DNA of 64,000 nucleotides, taken from positions 620,001 through 684,000 of the forward strand of contig NC_021291.1 of NCBI RefSeq assembly GCF_000319575.2. The letters are read 5' to 3'. How positions within the stretch are numbered: position 1 is the first letter of the stretch; every line of letters begins with the position of its first letter. The DNA comes from Spiribacter salinus M19-40. GTDB lineage: Bacteria > Pseudomonadota > Gammaproteobacteria > Nitrococcales > Nitrococcaceae. The notes under the pieces were generated by a model. It saw only the letters and a program-made list of their open reading frames with translations, ran no database searches and was not told where the DNA came from. The position numbers and the translations under genes are program-made. Below, one piece after another: positions 20,807 to 30,631 of this stretch.

Positions 20807-22318
20807 ATGGTTGGGCAATGGCCATTATTGAGTCTGCTGATCTGGGTGCCGATTCTTGGCGGTATCGGGGTGCTTGCTGCGGGCAACGACAACGCCGATC
20901 GCGCGCGCTGGACGGCACTGGCTGTCGCGGTTGTTACGCTGGGAATCGGGCTTGCGCTCTGGTTAGGGTTCGAGAGCGGCATTGCCGGCATGCAGTTCGT
21001 GGAAAAAGCGGCCTGGATCCGGGCATTTGATATTCACTACCACCTTGGGGTGGATGGCATCTCAATGCCGCTGGTCGTGCTAACCGCGTTCTCCACGCTG
21101 CTTGTGATCGGTGCAGCCTGGGAGGTTGTTCGCTATAAGCCCGCCCAGTACCTGGCTGCCTTTTTAATCATGGAAGGCATCATGATCGGGGTGTTCAGTG
21201 CCCTCGATGCCATCCTGTTCTACGTCTTTTTCGAGGCGATGCTGATCCCGATGTTCCTCATTATCGGTATCTGGGGTGGGCCAAACCGCATCTACGCCAC
21301 CATCAAGTTCTTCCTCTATACCTTCCTTGGGTCGGTCATGATGCTGATCGCGCTGATCTACCTGCGCACGCAAGCGGGTAGTTTTGCGATTGAGGACTTC
21401 TATGGCCTGCAGTTGCCGCTTGCAACGCAAACGCTGATTTTCCTGGCGTTCCTGGCGGCCTTCGCCGTTAAGGTGCCGATGTTTCCAGTGCATACCTGGC
21501 TACCCGATGCTCACGTGGAAGCCCCCACGGGTGGTTCGGTTATTCTGGCGGCGATTACGCTGAAAATCGGCGGGTACGGCTTCCTGCGTTTCAGTCTGCC
21601 CATTGCGCCAGAGGCCAGCCTGGCGCTGGACTGGCTGCTAATTGGCCTGTCGCTCATCGCGGTGGTGTATATCGGACTGGTCGCGATGGTTCAGGAAGAC
21701 CTGAAAAAGCTGATCGCCTACTCCTCCATTGCCCATATGGGGTTTGTCACCCTCGGATTTTTCCTCATCTTCCGAATCGTTGCCAATACCGATCGCCCGG
21801 ACGGTGCACTGCTCGCGCTGGAGGGCGGGATGGTGCAGATGATTTCCCACGGGTTCGTCTCGGCTGCGATGTTCTTGTGCGTCGGTGTGCTCTACGACCG
21901 CATGCACACTCGGCGCATCGCGGATTACGGGGGTGTTGCCAACCGAATGCCCGTCTTTGCCGGATTCTTTGTGCTCTTTGCCATGGCCAACGCCGGGTTA
22001 CCCGGTACCTCTGGCTTTGTCGGCGAGTTCATGGTGATCCTGGCCAGCTTCCAGGCGGGGTTCTGGTATGCCGCTATCGCGGGGCTCACACTGATTCTGG
22101 GTGCGGCCTACAGCCTGTGGATGATTAAACGGGTGGTGTACGGCGAAGTCCGGAACGAGGCGGTTGGCGAGCTAAAAGACATTAGCGCACGCGAAAAACT
22201 GCTGCTTGGCAGTCTTGCCGTCGTCATTCTGTTTTTCGGTATCTACCCGGCCCCGTTGATTGATGTGATGACGCCGTCGCTGGACGCGCTTTTACGTGTC
22301 GTGATGCCGACCCTTTAA
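20807..22318 (+). CDS. nuoM: NADH-quinone oxidoreductase subunit M
   Basis: The ND4-type antiporter-like proton-pumping subunit. It has 503 residues from the ATG at 20807, 2 bases after the nuoL stop; an in-frame GTG at 20795 inside nuoL is a less likely start. Signatures are FFEAMLIPMFLIIGIWGG (helix 5 Glu), VKVPMFPVHTWLPDAHVEAP, GGSVILAAITLKIGGYGFLR and KKLIAYSSIAHMGFV. Confidence 0.96.
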   Translation: MVGQWPLLSLLIWVPILGGIGVLAAGNDNADRARWTALAVAVVTLGIGLALWLGFESGIAGMQFVEKAAWIRAFDIHYHLGVDGISMPLVVLTAFSTLLVIGAAWEVVRYKPAQYLAAFLIMEGIMIGVFSALDAILFYVFFEAMLIPMFLIIGIWGGPNRIYATIKFFLYTFLGSVMMLIALIYLRTQAGSFAIEDFYGLQLPLATQTLIFLAFLAAFAVKVPMFPVHTWLPDAHVEAPTGGSVILAAITLKIGGYGFLRFSLPIAPEASLALDWLLIGLSLIAVVYIGLVAMVQEDLKKLIAYSSIAHMGFVTLGFFLIFRIVANTDRPDGALLALEGGMVQMISHGFVSAAMFLCVGVLYDRMHTRRIADYGGVANRMPVFAGFFVLFAMANAGLPGTSGFVGEFMVILASFQAGFWYAAIAGLTLILGAAYSLWMIKRVVYGEVRNEAVGELKDISAREKLLLGSLAVVILFFGIYPAPLIDVMTPSLDALLRVVMPTL

Positions 22319-22335
22319 ACGGTCAGAGGACAAAC

Positions 22336-23775
22336 ATGACCTTTGAGATGCCTCAATTTGCACTGGCTGCTCCGGAGATCTGGCTCGGGATCATGATCTG
22401 CGTGGTCCTGGTTGCGGATCTGTTTGATCGTAGCCAGGAGAGCCAGCTGGCGTTCTTCCTGACCCAATTAACCCTGGTGGTGATGATTTGGCTGGCGTTT
22501 GCCACGCACTGGGGGAGTGGATCGGAGATCACCTTCAATGGCATGTACGTCTCAGATGGGTTGGCGGCCATCCTCAAGGGGGCCGTCGCTGGCCTGACGG
22601 CGATCACGGTTGGCTATAGTCGCGATTATCTCCGGCAACGCGGGCTGCTGACCGGTGAGTTCTTTCTTTTGACGCTCATCGCCACACTCGGGATGTCGGT
22701 GATGGCCTCGGCATCCAGCATGCTGGTGCTCTACATTGGGCTGGAACTGCTGTCGCTCAGCCTCTACGCCATGGTGGCCTTTGACCGGGATAGCCGGGAT
22801 GGCTCGGAAGCGGCCATGAAGTATTTTGTCCTGGGGGCGTTGGCATCCGGGATGCTCTTGTATGGCATGTCCATGATTTATGGCGCGGCAGGCAGCCTGC
22901 TCATCGGGGATATCGCCGCTGCCGCCGCGGCTGGAGAAAATCAGCTGCTGATGGCCTTTGGCATGACATTCGCCTTTGTTGGTGTCGCATTCAAGTTTGG
23001 TGCGGCCCCGTTTCACATGTGGATTCCGGATGTCTATCAGGGGGCGCCGACGGCCGTCACTGCGTTCCTGGGCAGTGCTCCGAAGGTGGCGGCACTCGCT
23101 TTGTTCTTGCGTTTGCTCGCCGAAGGGCTCGGTGATTTACATGCCCAGTGGCAAACCATGGCCATGATCCTGGCTGTGGCGTCGCTGGTGATCGGCAATC
23201 TTTTCGCGCTGGTGCAGACCAACTTGAAGCGCATGCTGGCCTACTCCACGGTCTCGCATATCGGGTTTCTTTTTCTGGGCCTCATTGCCGGCACCGATGA
23301 GGGGTTTGCGGCTGCGCTGTTCTATGCCATTAGCTACGGCATTATGGCGGCCGGCGCCTTTGGCATGATTATTTTGCTGTCTCGGCAGGGTTTCGAGGCG
23401 GAGATGATCGACGACATGCGTGGCCTGAATGACCGGCATAGTGGCTTTGCGCTGGTGATGCTCTTGCTGATGTTCTCGATGACTGGGATCCCGGGCACGG
23501 TCGGCTTCTATGCCAAATGGCTTGTTCTGCAGGCTCTGATTGCATCGGGTCACATCTGGCTCGCTATTCTCGCGGTGGTGTTTGCCGTGATTGGCGCGTT
23601 TTACTACTTGCGCGTCCTCAAGGCCGTCTACTTTGACCGCGTGGAATCGCCAGAGCCACTGGCCGCACCGACAGGTCAGCGTGTGGTTATTGCCGCTAAC
23701 GGTGGGCTTGTCCTGCTCCTTGGCCTGTTCCCGGATCTGTTGATCTCCGCTTGTCGAGCTGCCTTCGGGCTGTGA
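22336..23775 (+). CDS. nuoN: NADH-quinone oxidoreductase subunit N
   Basis: The ND2-type antiporter-like proton-pumping subunit next to NuoK. It has 479 residues and about 14 helices. Signatures are LVLYIGLELLSLSLYAMVAF, FKFGAAPFHMWIPDVYQGAP, TAFLGSAPKVAAL and KRMLAYSTVSHIGFLFLG. Last nuo gene; a DUF2818 gene follows after 7 bases. Confidence 0.96.
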   Translation: MTFEMPQFALAAPEIWLGIMICVVLVADLFDRSQESQLAFFLTQLTLVVMIWLAFATHWGSGSEITFNGMYVSDGLAAILKGAVAGLTAITVGYSRDYLRQRGLLTGEFFLLTLIATLGMSVMASASSMLVLYIGLELLSLSLYAMVAFDRDSRDGSEAAMKYFVLGALASGMLLYGMSMIYGAAGSLLIGDIAAAAAAGENQLLMAFGMTFAFVGVAFKFGAAPFHMWIPDVYQGAPTAVTAFLGSAPKVAALALFLRLLAEGLGDLHAQWQTMAMILAVASLVIGNLFALVQTNLKRMLAYSTVSHIGFLFLGLIAGTDEGFAAALFYAISYGIMAAGAFGMIILLSRQGFEAEMIDDMRGLNDRHSGFALVMLLLMFSMTGIPGTVGFYAKWLVLQALIASGHIWLAILAVVFAVIGAFYYLRVLKAVYFDRVESPEPLAAPTGQRVVIAANGGLVLLLGLFPDLLISACRAAFGL

Positions 23776-23782
23776 CGGTCGG

Positions 23783-24118
23783 ATGAGTAGCGGACTGGCC
23801 ATTGCCCTACTGCTGGTGGTGGCGCTCGTTGCAGCGAACCTGCCTTGGGTCTCGGATCGCGTGGGACTGGTTTATCGGGCGCCGGGTGGGCGCAAGCGCG
23901 AGTGGGTGCGTCTGATTGAGTGGAGTGTTCTGTTTGGGCTGGTCGCACTGGTCGGCGCGGGTCTTGAGATGCGTACCCAAGGCCAGCTCCAGGCGCAGGG
24001 CTGGGAGTTTTGGGTTATCGGCTTGTGTCTTTTCGCCGTGTTTGCGCTGCCCGGGTTCATTTACCACCACGATCTGCGACGGCGTCTGGCCAAACGGCAT
24101 CCGCGCGTTTCCCCTTGA
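23783..24118 (+). CDS. DUF2818 family membrane protein linked to nuo operon
   Basis: A 111-residue membrane protein with three predicted helices: residues 5-24, 43-62 and 75-93. The LPWVSDR motif after helix 1, the charged KREWVRLIEW segment before helix 2 and FALPGFIYHHDLRRR near the end match the DUF2818 family as I know it, which sits directly after nuoN in many beta- and gammaproteobacteria. Its role is not established; the position 7 bases after nuoN suggests a link to complex I assembly or stability, which is inference. Its stop codon lies inside the predicted promoter of the initiator tRNA. Confidence 0.85.
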   Translation: MSSGLAIALLLVVALVAANLPWVSDRVGLVYRAPGGRKREWVRLIEWSVLFGLVALVGAGLEMRTQGQLQAQGWEFWVIGLCLFAVFALPGFIYHHDLRRRLAKRHPRVSP

Positions 24119-24143
24119 AAATAGTGGGCCGTGTCCCTATTCT
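24115..24143 (+). promoter_or_regulatory. Predicted sigma70 promoter for initiator tRNA
   Basis: TTGAAA at 24115-24120 (5 of 6 to the -35 consensus) and TATTCT at 24138-24143 (4 of 6 to the -10) with an ideal 17-base spacer. It overlaps the stop codon of the DUF2818 gene and puts transcription start near 24150, a few bases before the tRNA. It resets transcription between the nuo operon and the rimP-nusA-infB block. Confidence 0.6.
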
Positions 24144-24156
24144 GTCCGATGTCGGT

Positions 24157-24233
<77 letters not shown>

Positions 24234-24249
24234 ATTAGGCATCTTCGAG

Positions 24250-24274
24250 AAGGCCGTTTGCGGCCTTTTTTTTT
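24250..24274 (+). terminator. Intrinsic terminator after metY
   Basis: A 7-bp stem AAGGCCG/CGGCCTT with a TTTG loop, followed by an uninterrupted T run to 24274. It starts 17 bases after the tRNA. First of two tandem terminators before rimP. Confidence 0.85.
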
Positions 24275-24307
24275 GCCGGTGCTTCGAGGAGCAGCCGGGG
24301 TGTCAGG

Positions 24308-24330
24308 AATGGGCCTTTGGCCCATTTTTT
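24308..24330 (+). terminator. Second tandem intrinsic terminator before rimP
   Basis: A perfect 8-bp stem AATGGGCC/GGCCCATT with a 3-base TTT loop, then TTTT. It ends 24 bases before the rimP start. E. coli also has terminators between metY and rimP, where read-through supplies the nusA operon; the same attenuation is inferred here. Confidence 0.75.
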
Positions 24331-24353
24331 GTTCCGGTCGGAACCGGAAGCGG

Positions 24354-24812
24354 ATGGACATGAAAGCGCCTGAACGCGTCATCAATCTGTTGGAGCCCGT
24401 GGTAGAGGGCCTGGGCTACGAATTGGTCGGGGTGGAATACCAGCCGGGACGGCCACAGGGGATGTTGCGTCTTTATATTGACCATCCGGAAGGCATTGAA
24501 GTCGATGACTGCGCCCGGGTAAGTCACCAGGTGAGCGGCGTTCTCGATGTGGAGAATCCGATCGCTGGGGAGTATCTGCTTGAGGTGTCCTCACCAGGGC
24601 TGGATCGGCCCGTATTCAAAACCGATGACTATGACCGGTTTGCGGGTGAAATGATCCGTGTACGGCTACGAGGACGGCTGGACGGTCGGCGCAAATTTCA
24701 TGGTCGCTTGCTTGGTCTGGAAAATGATCAGGTACGCATAGACGAACAGGGCGAGGAGATTACCGTCCCACTGACGGAAATTGATCGCGCGCATCTGGAG
24801 TTGGAACCCTGA
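24354..24812 (+). CDS. rimP: Ribosome maturation factor RimP
   Basis: Helps 30S subunit maturation by binding near S12 and S5. It has 152 residues. The conserved stretch [17 protein letters not shown] then [12 protein letters not shown] marks the family; the C-terminal Sm-like barrel ends in [10 protein letters not shown]. Two in-frame ATGs exist, at 24354 and 24360; GGAAG lies close upstream and either could be used. The open frame extends further up across the terminator, but homology begins here. First protein of the rimP-nusA-infB-rbfA-truB-rpsO-pnp block. Confidence 0.94.
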   Translation: MDMKAPERVINLLEPVVEGLGYELVGVEYQPGRPQGMLRLYIDHPEGIEVDDCARVSHQVSGVLDVENPIAGEYLLEVSSPGLDRPVFKTDDYDRFAGEMIRVRLRGRLDGRRKFHGRLLGLENDQVRIDEQGEEITVPLTEIDRAHLELEP

Positions 24813-24846
24813 CGCTCAGGGCATGCCATCGGGAGAGCAAACAACG

Positions 24847-26343
24847 ATGAGCAAGGAAATTCTGCTGGTAGTCGACGCCATCGCCAACGAGAAAGGCGTC
24901 GAACAGGAGGTCATTTTCGAGGCCATTGAGGCCGCGCTCGCATCTGCGACGCAAAAGCGCCATGAGGGCGAGATTGACGTGCGCGTGGACGTGGACCGCA
25001 AGACCGGGGAATACGAGACCTTTCGACGATGGACGGTGATCGCTGACGACGACGAGGTCGAGCTACCGGATCAGCAGATCCCGGTTACTGAAGCGAAGCA
25101 GTCGGATCCGTCGCTCGAGGTGGGTAGCGTGATCGAAACGCCAATGGAATCGGTGGACTTCGGTCGGATCGCTGCCCAGGCCGCGAAGCAGGTCATTGTT
25201 CAGAAAGTGCGGGAAGCCGAGCGGGCGAAGGTGGTCGAAGCCTATCGGAACCGCGCCGGCGAGCTCATCACCGGCATCGTTAAGCGCGTGGAGCGCGGCA
25301 ACGTCTATTTGGACCTGGGGAGTAATGCCGAGGCCTTTATACCGCGCGAGGAAATGATCCCGCGCGAGGCCGTTCGCCCTGGTGATCGGCTTCGAGCCTG
25401 GTTACGGGAGGTGCGCGAGGAGGTGCGTGGGCCGCAGCTGTTCGCCAGCCGCTCAGCGCCGGAGTTCCTGGTGGAGCTTTTCAAACTCGAGGTGCCCGAG
25501 GTCAGTCAGGACCTGCTGGAGATCCTTGGCGCTGCGCGTGATCCGGGGATGCGCGCCAAGATCTCGGTGAACGCCCTGGATAGCCGGGTTGATCCAGTCG
25601 GAGCCTGTGTGGGCATGCGAGGATCCCGCGTTCAGGCTGTCTCGAACGAACTCTCTGGCGAGCGGATCGACATTATTCTCTGGAACGACAATCCGGCGCA
25701 ATTTGTGATTAACGCCATGGCGCCAGCTGAAGTGGAGTCCATTGTGGTCGATGAAGATCGGGACAGCATGGACATCGCGGTTGGCGAGGATCAGCTCTCC
25801 CAGGCGATCGGCCGGGGTGGGCAGAATGTCCGTCTGGCCAGTGAGCTGACGGGCTGGGAGCTGAACGTCATGACGGCGGAAGAGGCCGAGGCGAAAAGCG
25901 AGGCGGAAGCGGCCGAGCTCGTCGATCTCTTCATTCGTGAGCTGGATGCGGACGAGGATCTGGCGGGTCTGCTCGTGGAGGAGGGCTTCTCCAGCGTGGA
26001 AGAAGTTGCCTACGTGCCGACTGGCGAACTGCTCGATATTGAAGGCTTTAGCGAGGACCTCGTGAATGCACTGCGTCAGCGGGCTCGCGATGTGTTGACC
26101 GAGCGCGAGGCTGCGGCGGCTGAAGCCGAAGCGCCAGCAGAGGATTTGCTTGGTCTGGAGGGCATGGATGATGTGACGGCCGCGAGGCTCGCACAGCAGG
26201 GAATACGCACCATGGAAGATCTCGCCGAGCAGTCGGTGGATGATCTGGTCGAAATCGAGGGGCTTGATGCGGAGCGCGCTGGCGCGCTGATCATGAAGGC
26301 CCGTGAGCCGTGGTTTGCCGAGCAAGAGGGCAACCAGGCCTAA
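24847..26343 (+). CDS. nusA: Transcription termination/antitermination factor NusA
   Basis: RNA polymerase-binding factor that modulates pausing, intrinsic termination and Nus-dependent antitermination. It has 498 residues: the N-terminal RNAP-binding domain ([17 protein letters not shown]), S1 domain at roughly 135-200 ([18 protein letters not shown]), KH1 ([19 protein letters not shown]) and KH2 ([18 protein letters not shown]), then two helix-hairpin-helix acidic repeats at the C-terminus ([29 protein letters not shown]) as in other gammaproteobacteria. The ATG at 24847 follows GGGAGAG; the upstream open frame lacks homology. Confidence 0.97.
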   Translation: MSKEILLVVDAIANEKGVEQEVIFEAIEAALASATQKRHEGEIDVRVDVDRKTGEYETFRRWTVIADDDEVELPDQQIPVTEAKQSDPSLEVGSVIETPMESVDFGRIAAQAAKQVIVQKVREAERAKVVEAYRNRAGELITGIVKRVERGNVYLDLGSNAEAFIPREEMIPREAVRPGDRLRAWLREVREEVRGPQLFASRSAPEFLVELFKLEVPEVSQDLLEILGAARDPGMRAKISVNALDSRVDPVGACVGMRGSRVQAVSNELSGERIDIILWNDNPAQFVINAMAPAEVESIVVDEDRDSMDIAVGEDQLSQAIGRGGQNVRLASELTGWELNVMTAEEAEAKSEAEAAELVDLFIRELDADEDLAGLLVEEGFSSVEEVAYVPTGELLDIEGFSEDLVNALRQRARDVLTEREAAAAEAEAPAEDLLGLEGMDDVTAARLAQQGIRTMEDLAEQSVDDLVEIEGLDAERAGALIMKAREPWFAEQEGNQA

Positions 26344-26374
26344 GCCCGGAGAACCCGGGACGGAGGGAATGCAT

Positions 26375-28990
26375 ATGTCGCAGAGCACAGTCAGAGATTT
26401 TTCCGAACGCACGGGGGTTCCCCTGGAGCGTCTGATTGCACAGCTTCGCGATGCCGGTCTTGAGTATGACGACCCGGACGCTGAGTTTGCTGAAGCGGAT
26501 AAGTCGGTTCTACTCGATCATCTGCGCAAAACGCATGGGCGGCGTGAAGATGACGAAGAGGGCGGGCCGTCACAGATTACCCTGAAGCGTCGAAGTCACA
26601 GTCAGTTGCGCATGCCCTCGGGCGGCGGTGCCGAGCGTCGAAGTGCACGTGGCCCCCGCGCGGGCACGGGTGGGCGTACGGTCAACGTCGAGGTGCGAAA
26701 GAAGCGCACGTACGTGAAGCGCAGCGTGGTTGAGGCAGAGGCGGCCGAACAGGATGCCCAGGTCCTTGAGCGAGCGTTGCAGCAGGATGTGAAGGCGGCC
26801 GAGGCCGCTCAGGCGGCGGAGGCCGAGCGCCAGCGCGAGGCGGAAGCCGCGGCTGAAGCCGCTCGGGAAGCGGAAGCAGCCGCTGTAGCCGCTCGTGAGG
26901 AAGGCGAGTCGACATCGCCTGAGGCTGATCAGGAGGCCGTGGCCGACTCCGAGGAACCGGTGACTACGGTGGCCGACCTCGAAGCGGAGCAGCAGAAGAC
27001 CGACTCTGAGGCGGCGCGCAAGAAAGAGATCGAAGACGAAAAAGAGCGCAAGCGCCTGGAGGCAGAGGCTAAGCGTGAGCGTGAAGCCGAGGAGCGCGCG
27101 GCGCGCAAGGCGGCCCGCGGCAAGGGCAAAGCCAAGAAGCGCGCAGACAGTGCGACGCGTCAGGGGCGGCGAGGTGCCGCTGGCGTGGCAAGCTCGGCAA
27201 TCCAGCAGGAATTTGAGAAGCCCACTGCGCCCGTGGTGCGTGACGTTCAAGTCCCCGAGACCATCACCGTTGGTGAGCTTGCCCAGCGCATGAGCGTCAA
27301 GGCTGCGGATCTCATCAAGGAGATGATGAAGCAGGGCGTGATGGCCACCATTAACCAGGCCATCGATCAGGACACGGCGGTGCTGCTCGTCGAGGAGATG
27401 GGGCACCGCCCGCACACCGTCCGCGAGGATGACCTTGAGGAAGCACTGCTGGGTCAAGCGACTGAGCCCAGCGGCACCGAGGAGCCACGTTCGCCCGTGG
27501 TGACGATCATGGGGCATGTCGACCATGGCAAGACCACCCTGCTCGACTACATTCGCCGCGCCAAGGTCGCCGCGGGTGAGGCGGGCGGCATCACGCAGCA
27601 CATCGGCGCCTATCGGGTGAATACCGAGCGTGGAGACTTGACCTTCCTCGATACGCCAGGCCATGAGGCGTTTACTGCCATGCGGGCGCGGGGTGCCCAG
27701 GTGACAGATGTTGTCATCCTGGTTGTCGCCGCGGATGACGGCGTGATGCCGCAGACCGAAGAAGCGGTCAAACACGCCCGCGCTGCCGGTGTGCCGATCG
27801 TGGTCGCGGTGAACAAGATGGATCGCGAAGATGCGGACCCGGATCGTGTGAAAAACGAGCTGGCCGCCCGCGAAGTCATCCCTGAAGAATGGGGCGGTGA
27901 TACGCAGTTCATTCACTGCTCCGCGCTCGCGGGTGACGGCGTCGAGAATCTACTCGAAGCAGTGGCGCTGCAGGCGGAGTTGCTGGAGCTGAAAGCGGTA
28001 CGGGACTGCCCGGCCTCAGGCATCGTCGTCGAGTCCAGCCTCGACCGCGGTCGTGGCCCGGTTGCAACGGTATTGGTCCAGAACGGCGTGCTTCATCAAG
28101 GCGATACGATTATCTCGGGTAGCGAGTTCGGCCGAGTCCGCGCCCTCCTTGATGAGCGGGGTGACCGAGTCCAGGAAGCGGGGCCATCCACACCGGCGGT
28201 CGTCCTGGGGCTCTCTGGCTTGCCGGAGGCAGGTGATGAAGTGCTGGTCGTCGAGGACGAGCGTAAGGCTCGGGAACTGGCCGATCACCGGCGCGAGAAG
28301 AGTCGTGACAAGCGCTTGCAGGCGCAGAAAGCCGCGAAGATGGACGAGCTGTTCACCCAAATGGGGGACCAGGAGGTCATGACCGTCAACCTGGTGGTCA
28401 AAGGCGATGTGCAGGGCTCAGTCGAGGCGCTTACGCAGTCTCTGACCAACCTCTCCAATGAGGAAGTGCGGATCACGCCGATCGCGACCGGTGTGGGCGC
28501 AATCAACGAGTCGGACGTCAACCTTGCTCTGGCTTCTGAGGCGCTGTTGATCGGCTTTAACGTGCGCGCGGATGCGAAGGCACGACGGCTGGCTCAGGAA
28601 ACAGGGGTGGAGCTGCGTTACTACAGCATCATCTATGATGCGATTGATCAGCTGCGTAACGCGATTAGCGGCATGCTCGAGCCGGAAACCCAAGAGCAGA
28701 TTATTGGTACAGCCGAAGTGCGCGAGGTTTACCGCTCCTCCCAGCTTGGTCAAATTGCTGGCTGTCTGGTGGTTGATGGGGTCGTCCGCCGTAGTAACCC
28801 GATTCGTGTCCTGCGCGAAAACGTGGTGGTCTTCGAGGGTGATCTCGAATCGTTGCGTCGCTTCAAGGATGACGTTAAGGAAGTGCAGTCGGGTACCGAA
28901 TGTGGCATTGGCGTGCGTAACTACAACGATGTTCGCGCCGGTGACCAGATCGAGTGTTACGAGCGGGTCACGATCCAGCGCTCGCTCTAG
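26375..28990 (+). CDS. infB: Translation initiation factor IF-2
   Basis: GTPase that brings initiator fMet-tRNA to the 30S subunit and promotes subunit joining. It has 871 residues. A short IF2 N-terminal domain ([20 protein letters not shown]) is followed by a long Ala/Glu/Arg-rich coiled segment (about residues 120-270), a second IF2_N domain ([17 protein letters not shown]), the G domain with GHVDHGKT at 380-387, DTPGHEAF and NKMD, and two beta-barrel domains binding fMet-tRNA. The ATG at 26375 is 6 bases after GGAGGGA; the ATG at 26369 is too close to that site. Alternative internal starts (IF2-beta type) were not resolved. Confidence 0.97.
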   Translation: MSQSTVRDFSERTGVPLERLIAQLRDAGLEYDDPDAEFAEADKSVLLDHLRKTHGRREDDEEGGPSQITLKRRSHSQLRMPSGGGAERRSARGPRAGTGGRTVNVEVRKKRTYVKRSVVEAEAAEQDAQVLERALQQDVKAAEAAQAAEAERQREAEAAAEAAREAEAAAVAAREEGESTSPEADQEAVADSEEPVTTVADLEAEQQKTDSEAARKKEIEDEKERKRLEAEAKREREAEERAARKAARGKGKAKKRADSATRQGRRGAAGVASSAIQQEFEKPTAPVVRDVQVPETITVGELAQRMSVKAADLIKEMMKQGVMATINQAIDQDTAVLLVEEMGHRPHTVREDDLEEALLGQATEPSGTEEPRSPVVTIMGHVDHGKTTLLDYIRRAKVAAGEAGGITQHIGAYRVNTERGDLTFLDTPGHEAFTAMRARGAQVTDVVILVVAADDGVMPQTEEAVKHARAAGVPIVVAVNKMDREDADPDRVKNELAAREVIPEEWGGDTQFIHCSALAGDGVENLLEAVALQAELLELKAVRDCPASGIVVESSLDRGRGPVATVLVQNGVLHQGDTIISGSEFGRVRALLDERGDRVQEAGPSTPAVVLGLSGLPEAGDEVLVVEDERKARELADHRREKSRDKRLQAQKAAKMDELFTQMGDQEVMTVNLVVKGDVQGSVEALTQSLTNLSNEEVRITPIATGVGAINESDVNLALASEALLIGFNVRADAKARRLAQETGVELRYYSIIYDAIDQLRNAISGMLEPETQEQIIGTAEVREVYRSSQLGQIAGCLVVDGVVRRSNPIRVLRENVVVFEGDLESLRRFKDDVKEVQSGTECGIGVRNYNDVRAGDQIECYERVTIQRSL

Positions 28991-29005
28991 CGCGGTGGGA
29001 CGGTT

Positions 29006-29380
29006 ATGGCGAACGACTATCCGCGTAGCCGCCGAGTCGCTGACCAGGTGCAGCGCGAGTTGGCGACTCTCATCCGGGATGAGGTGCGCGACCCGCGCGT
29101 GGGCTCTGTGACAGTCTCTGAAGTGAAGGTCAGTCGAGACTTCGCGCATGCCGAGGTCTATGTCACGGGCCTAGGCATGGAGGAGGCGGACTCGCGGGCA
29201 ATGGTTGATGCCCTCAACGGGGCGGCCGGTTTCTTGCGTGGCCAGCTTGCCCGGCAAATGCGCTTGAGAAAGGTCCCGGCCCTGCACTTCTACTATGACC
29301 CGGTGTTCGATCAAGGTGCACGGCTCAACCGGCTGATTGATGAGGTGGCCCCGGACAATGGCTCGCAAGAAGGGCCGTAA
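29006..29380 (+). CDS. rbfA: 30S ribosome-binding factor RbfA
   Basis: Late 30S assembly factor that acts on helix 1 of 16S rRNA and is linked to cold adaptation. It has 124 residues with a KH-like fold. The conserved N-terminal RSRRVADQVQRELATLIRDE, VGSVTVSEVKVSRDFAHAEVY and the C-terminal RKVPALHFYYDPVFDQGARL are clear. The stop overlaps truB by 23 bases. Confidence 0.96.
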   Translation: MANDYPRSRRVADQVQRELATLIRDEVRDPRVGSVTVSEVKVSRDFAHAEVYVTGLGMEEADSRAMVDALNGAAGFLRGQLARQMRLRKVPALHFYYDPVFDQGARLNRLIDEVAPDNGSQEGP

Positions 29381-30284
29381 TGTTGACGGGATCCTGCTGC
29401 TCGACAAGCCGAGCGGGCTGACCTCGAATGCGGCATTGCGCCGCGTCAGTCGTTATCTGGACGCGCGCAAGGCCGGGCACACCGGCAGCCTTGATCCATT
29501 GGCAACCGGGCTGCTGGTGCTTTGCTTTGGCGAGGCCACCAAAGTCAGTGGCTGGCTGCTCGATGCAGACAAGTCGTACACGTGTCTTGCCCGATTGGGC
29601 ATGACCACCGACAGCGCGGATGCGGATGGACAGATCCTCCAGCGCCGTCAGGTGCCCGCAGTGGATGATGAGGCGCTTGAGGACGTGCTGTCAGGTTTCC
29701 GGGGGCAACAGGCCCAAGTGCCGCCGATGTTTTCTGCGCTCAAACACGAGGGTCAACGGCTGCATGAGTTGGCCCGGCAGGGGATTGAGGTTGAGCGGCC
29801 ACCGCGGCAGGTCTGCATCCATGACTTGAACGCCACCCGCGTGGCGCCCGATGCATTGCGACTGGAAGTGACCTGCTCGAAAGGCACGTATATCCGGAGC
29901 CTTGTGGCCGATATCGGCGAGCAGCTGGGATGCGGCGCCCACGTGGAGCAGCTGCGGCGTACCGGGTTGGGGCCATTTAAAGGGCCGTCGATGTGGTCAC
30001 TCGAGACGCTGGAGCGCTTGAGTGGGCAGGGAGCCGGCGCGCTGGATGCATGTCTGTTGCCGACTGATACCGCATTGGCGGATTATCCCGCGGTCACTCT
30101 AGCGGCGTCGGCGGCGGAGCGGTTCTGTCACGGTCAGGCGGTCAGCGCGGACCGTCCCACCGAGGCGGCGTCCATCTTGACGGTTTACGGGCCCGATGCT
30201 GCGTTTCTTGGTATCGGTGCCTGGCGTGACGATGGTGCAATTGCACCGCGTCGTTTGCTTGTTCAGCGAACCGCCCGGGGATAG
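29358..30284 (+). CDS. truB: tRNA pseudouridine(55) synthase TruB
   Basis: Makes pseudouridine 55 in the T loop of all elongator tRNAs. It has 308 residues. The catalytic Asp is D46 in [13 protein letters not shown]; the [20 protein letters not shown] motif and [15 protein letters not shown] follow; a C-terminal PUA-like domain ends the protein. The ATG at 29358 lies inside rbfA, a common overlap. The end of the gene carries a likely promoter for rpsO. Confidence 0.96.
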   Translation: MARKKGRNVDGILLLDKPSGLTSNAALRRVSRYLDARKAGHTGSLDPLATGLLVLCFGEATKVSGWLLDADKSYTCLARLGMTTDSADADGQILQRRQVPAVDDEALEDVLSGFRGQQAQVPPMFSALKHEGQRLHELARQGIEVERPPRQVCIHDLNATRVAPDALRLEVTCSKGTYIRSLVADIGEQLGCGAHVEQLRRTGLGPFKGPSMWSLETLERLSGQGAGALDACLLPTDTALADYPAVTLAASAAERFCHGQAVSADRPTEAASILTVYGPDAAFLGIGAWRDDGAIAPRRLLVQRTARG

Positions 30285-30287
30285 AAT
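30259..30287 (+). promoter_or_regulatory. Predicted sigma70 promoter for rpsO-pnp
   Basis: TTGTTC at 30259-30264 and TAGAAT at 30282-30287, 17 bases apart; the -10 matches consensus at 5 of 6 positions and the -35 at 3 of 6. It straddles the truB stop and places the start about 35 bases before rpsO. E. coli also has an rpsO promoter at the end of truB. Confidence 0.45.
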
Positions 30288-30328
30288 GCCCCATTCTGTT
30301 AAATCAGCGAGTTAACCAGGAGTCATTG

Positions 30329-30598
30329 ATGACACTCACCGCCACTCAGAAGCAGGAGATCGTCCGTGATTACGGCCGCTCCGACGGCGATACCGGGTCT
30401 CCGGAGGTGCAAATCGCCCTTCTGACCGCCCGCATCCAGTATCTCACCGAGCATTTCGGTACGCACAAGCAGGATCACCACTCCCGGCGTGGGCTGCTCA
30501 AGCTGGTTAACCAGCGCCGGCAGCTCCTTGATTATCTGCATCGCAAAAGCCTTGAGCGCTATCAGTCCGTGATTGAGCGGCTCGGCCTGCGCAAGTAG
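30329..30598 (+). CDS. rpsO: 30S ribosomal protein S15
   Basis: Primary 16S rRNA-binding protein of the central domain; also forms bridge B4 with the 50S. It has 89 residues, identical in length to E. coli S15, with the conserved [17 protein letters not shown] and [20 protein letters not shown] segments. The ATG at 30329 has AGGAG upstream; the in-frame TTG at 30326 is ignored. In E. coli S15 represses its own translation through a pseudoknot leader; a corresponding fold was not worked out here. Confidence 0.97.
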   Translation: MTLTATQKQEIVRDYGRSDGDTGSPEVQIALLTARIQYLTEHFGTHKQDHHSRRGLLKLVNQRRQLLDYLHRKSLERYQSVIERLGLRK

Positions 30599-30631
30599 AG
30601 CAACAAACAAACGACCAGGGGTGAAATCGCA

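Noticed and set aside
26570-27916. 448-residue open frame on the minus strand inside infB
   Set aside because: It is antisense to the clear IF2 reading frame, reflects GC-rich codon bias with no known motifs, and has no ribosome site or operon context.
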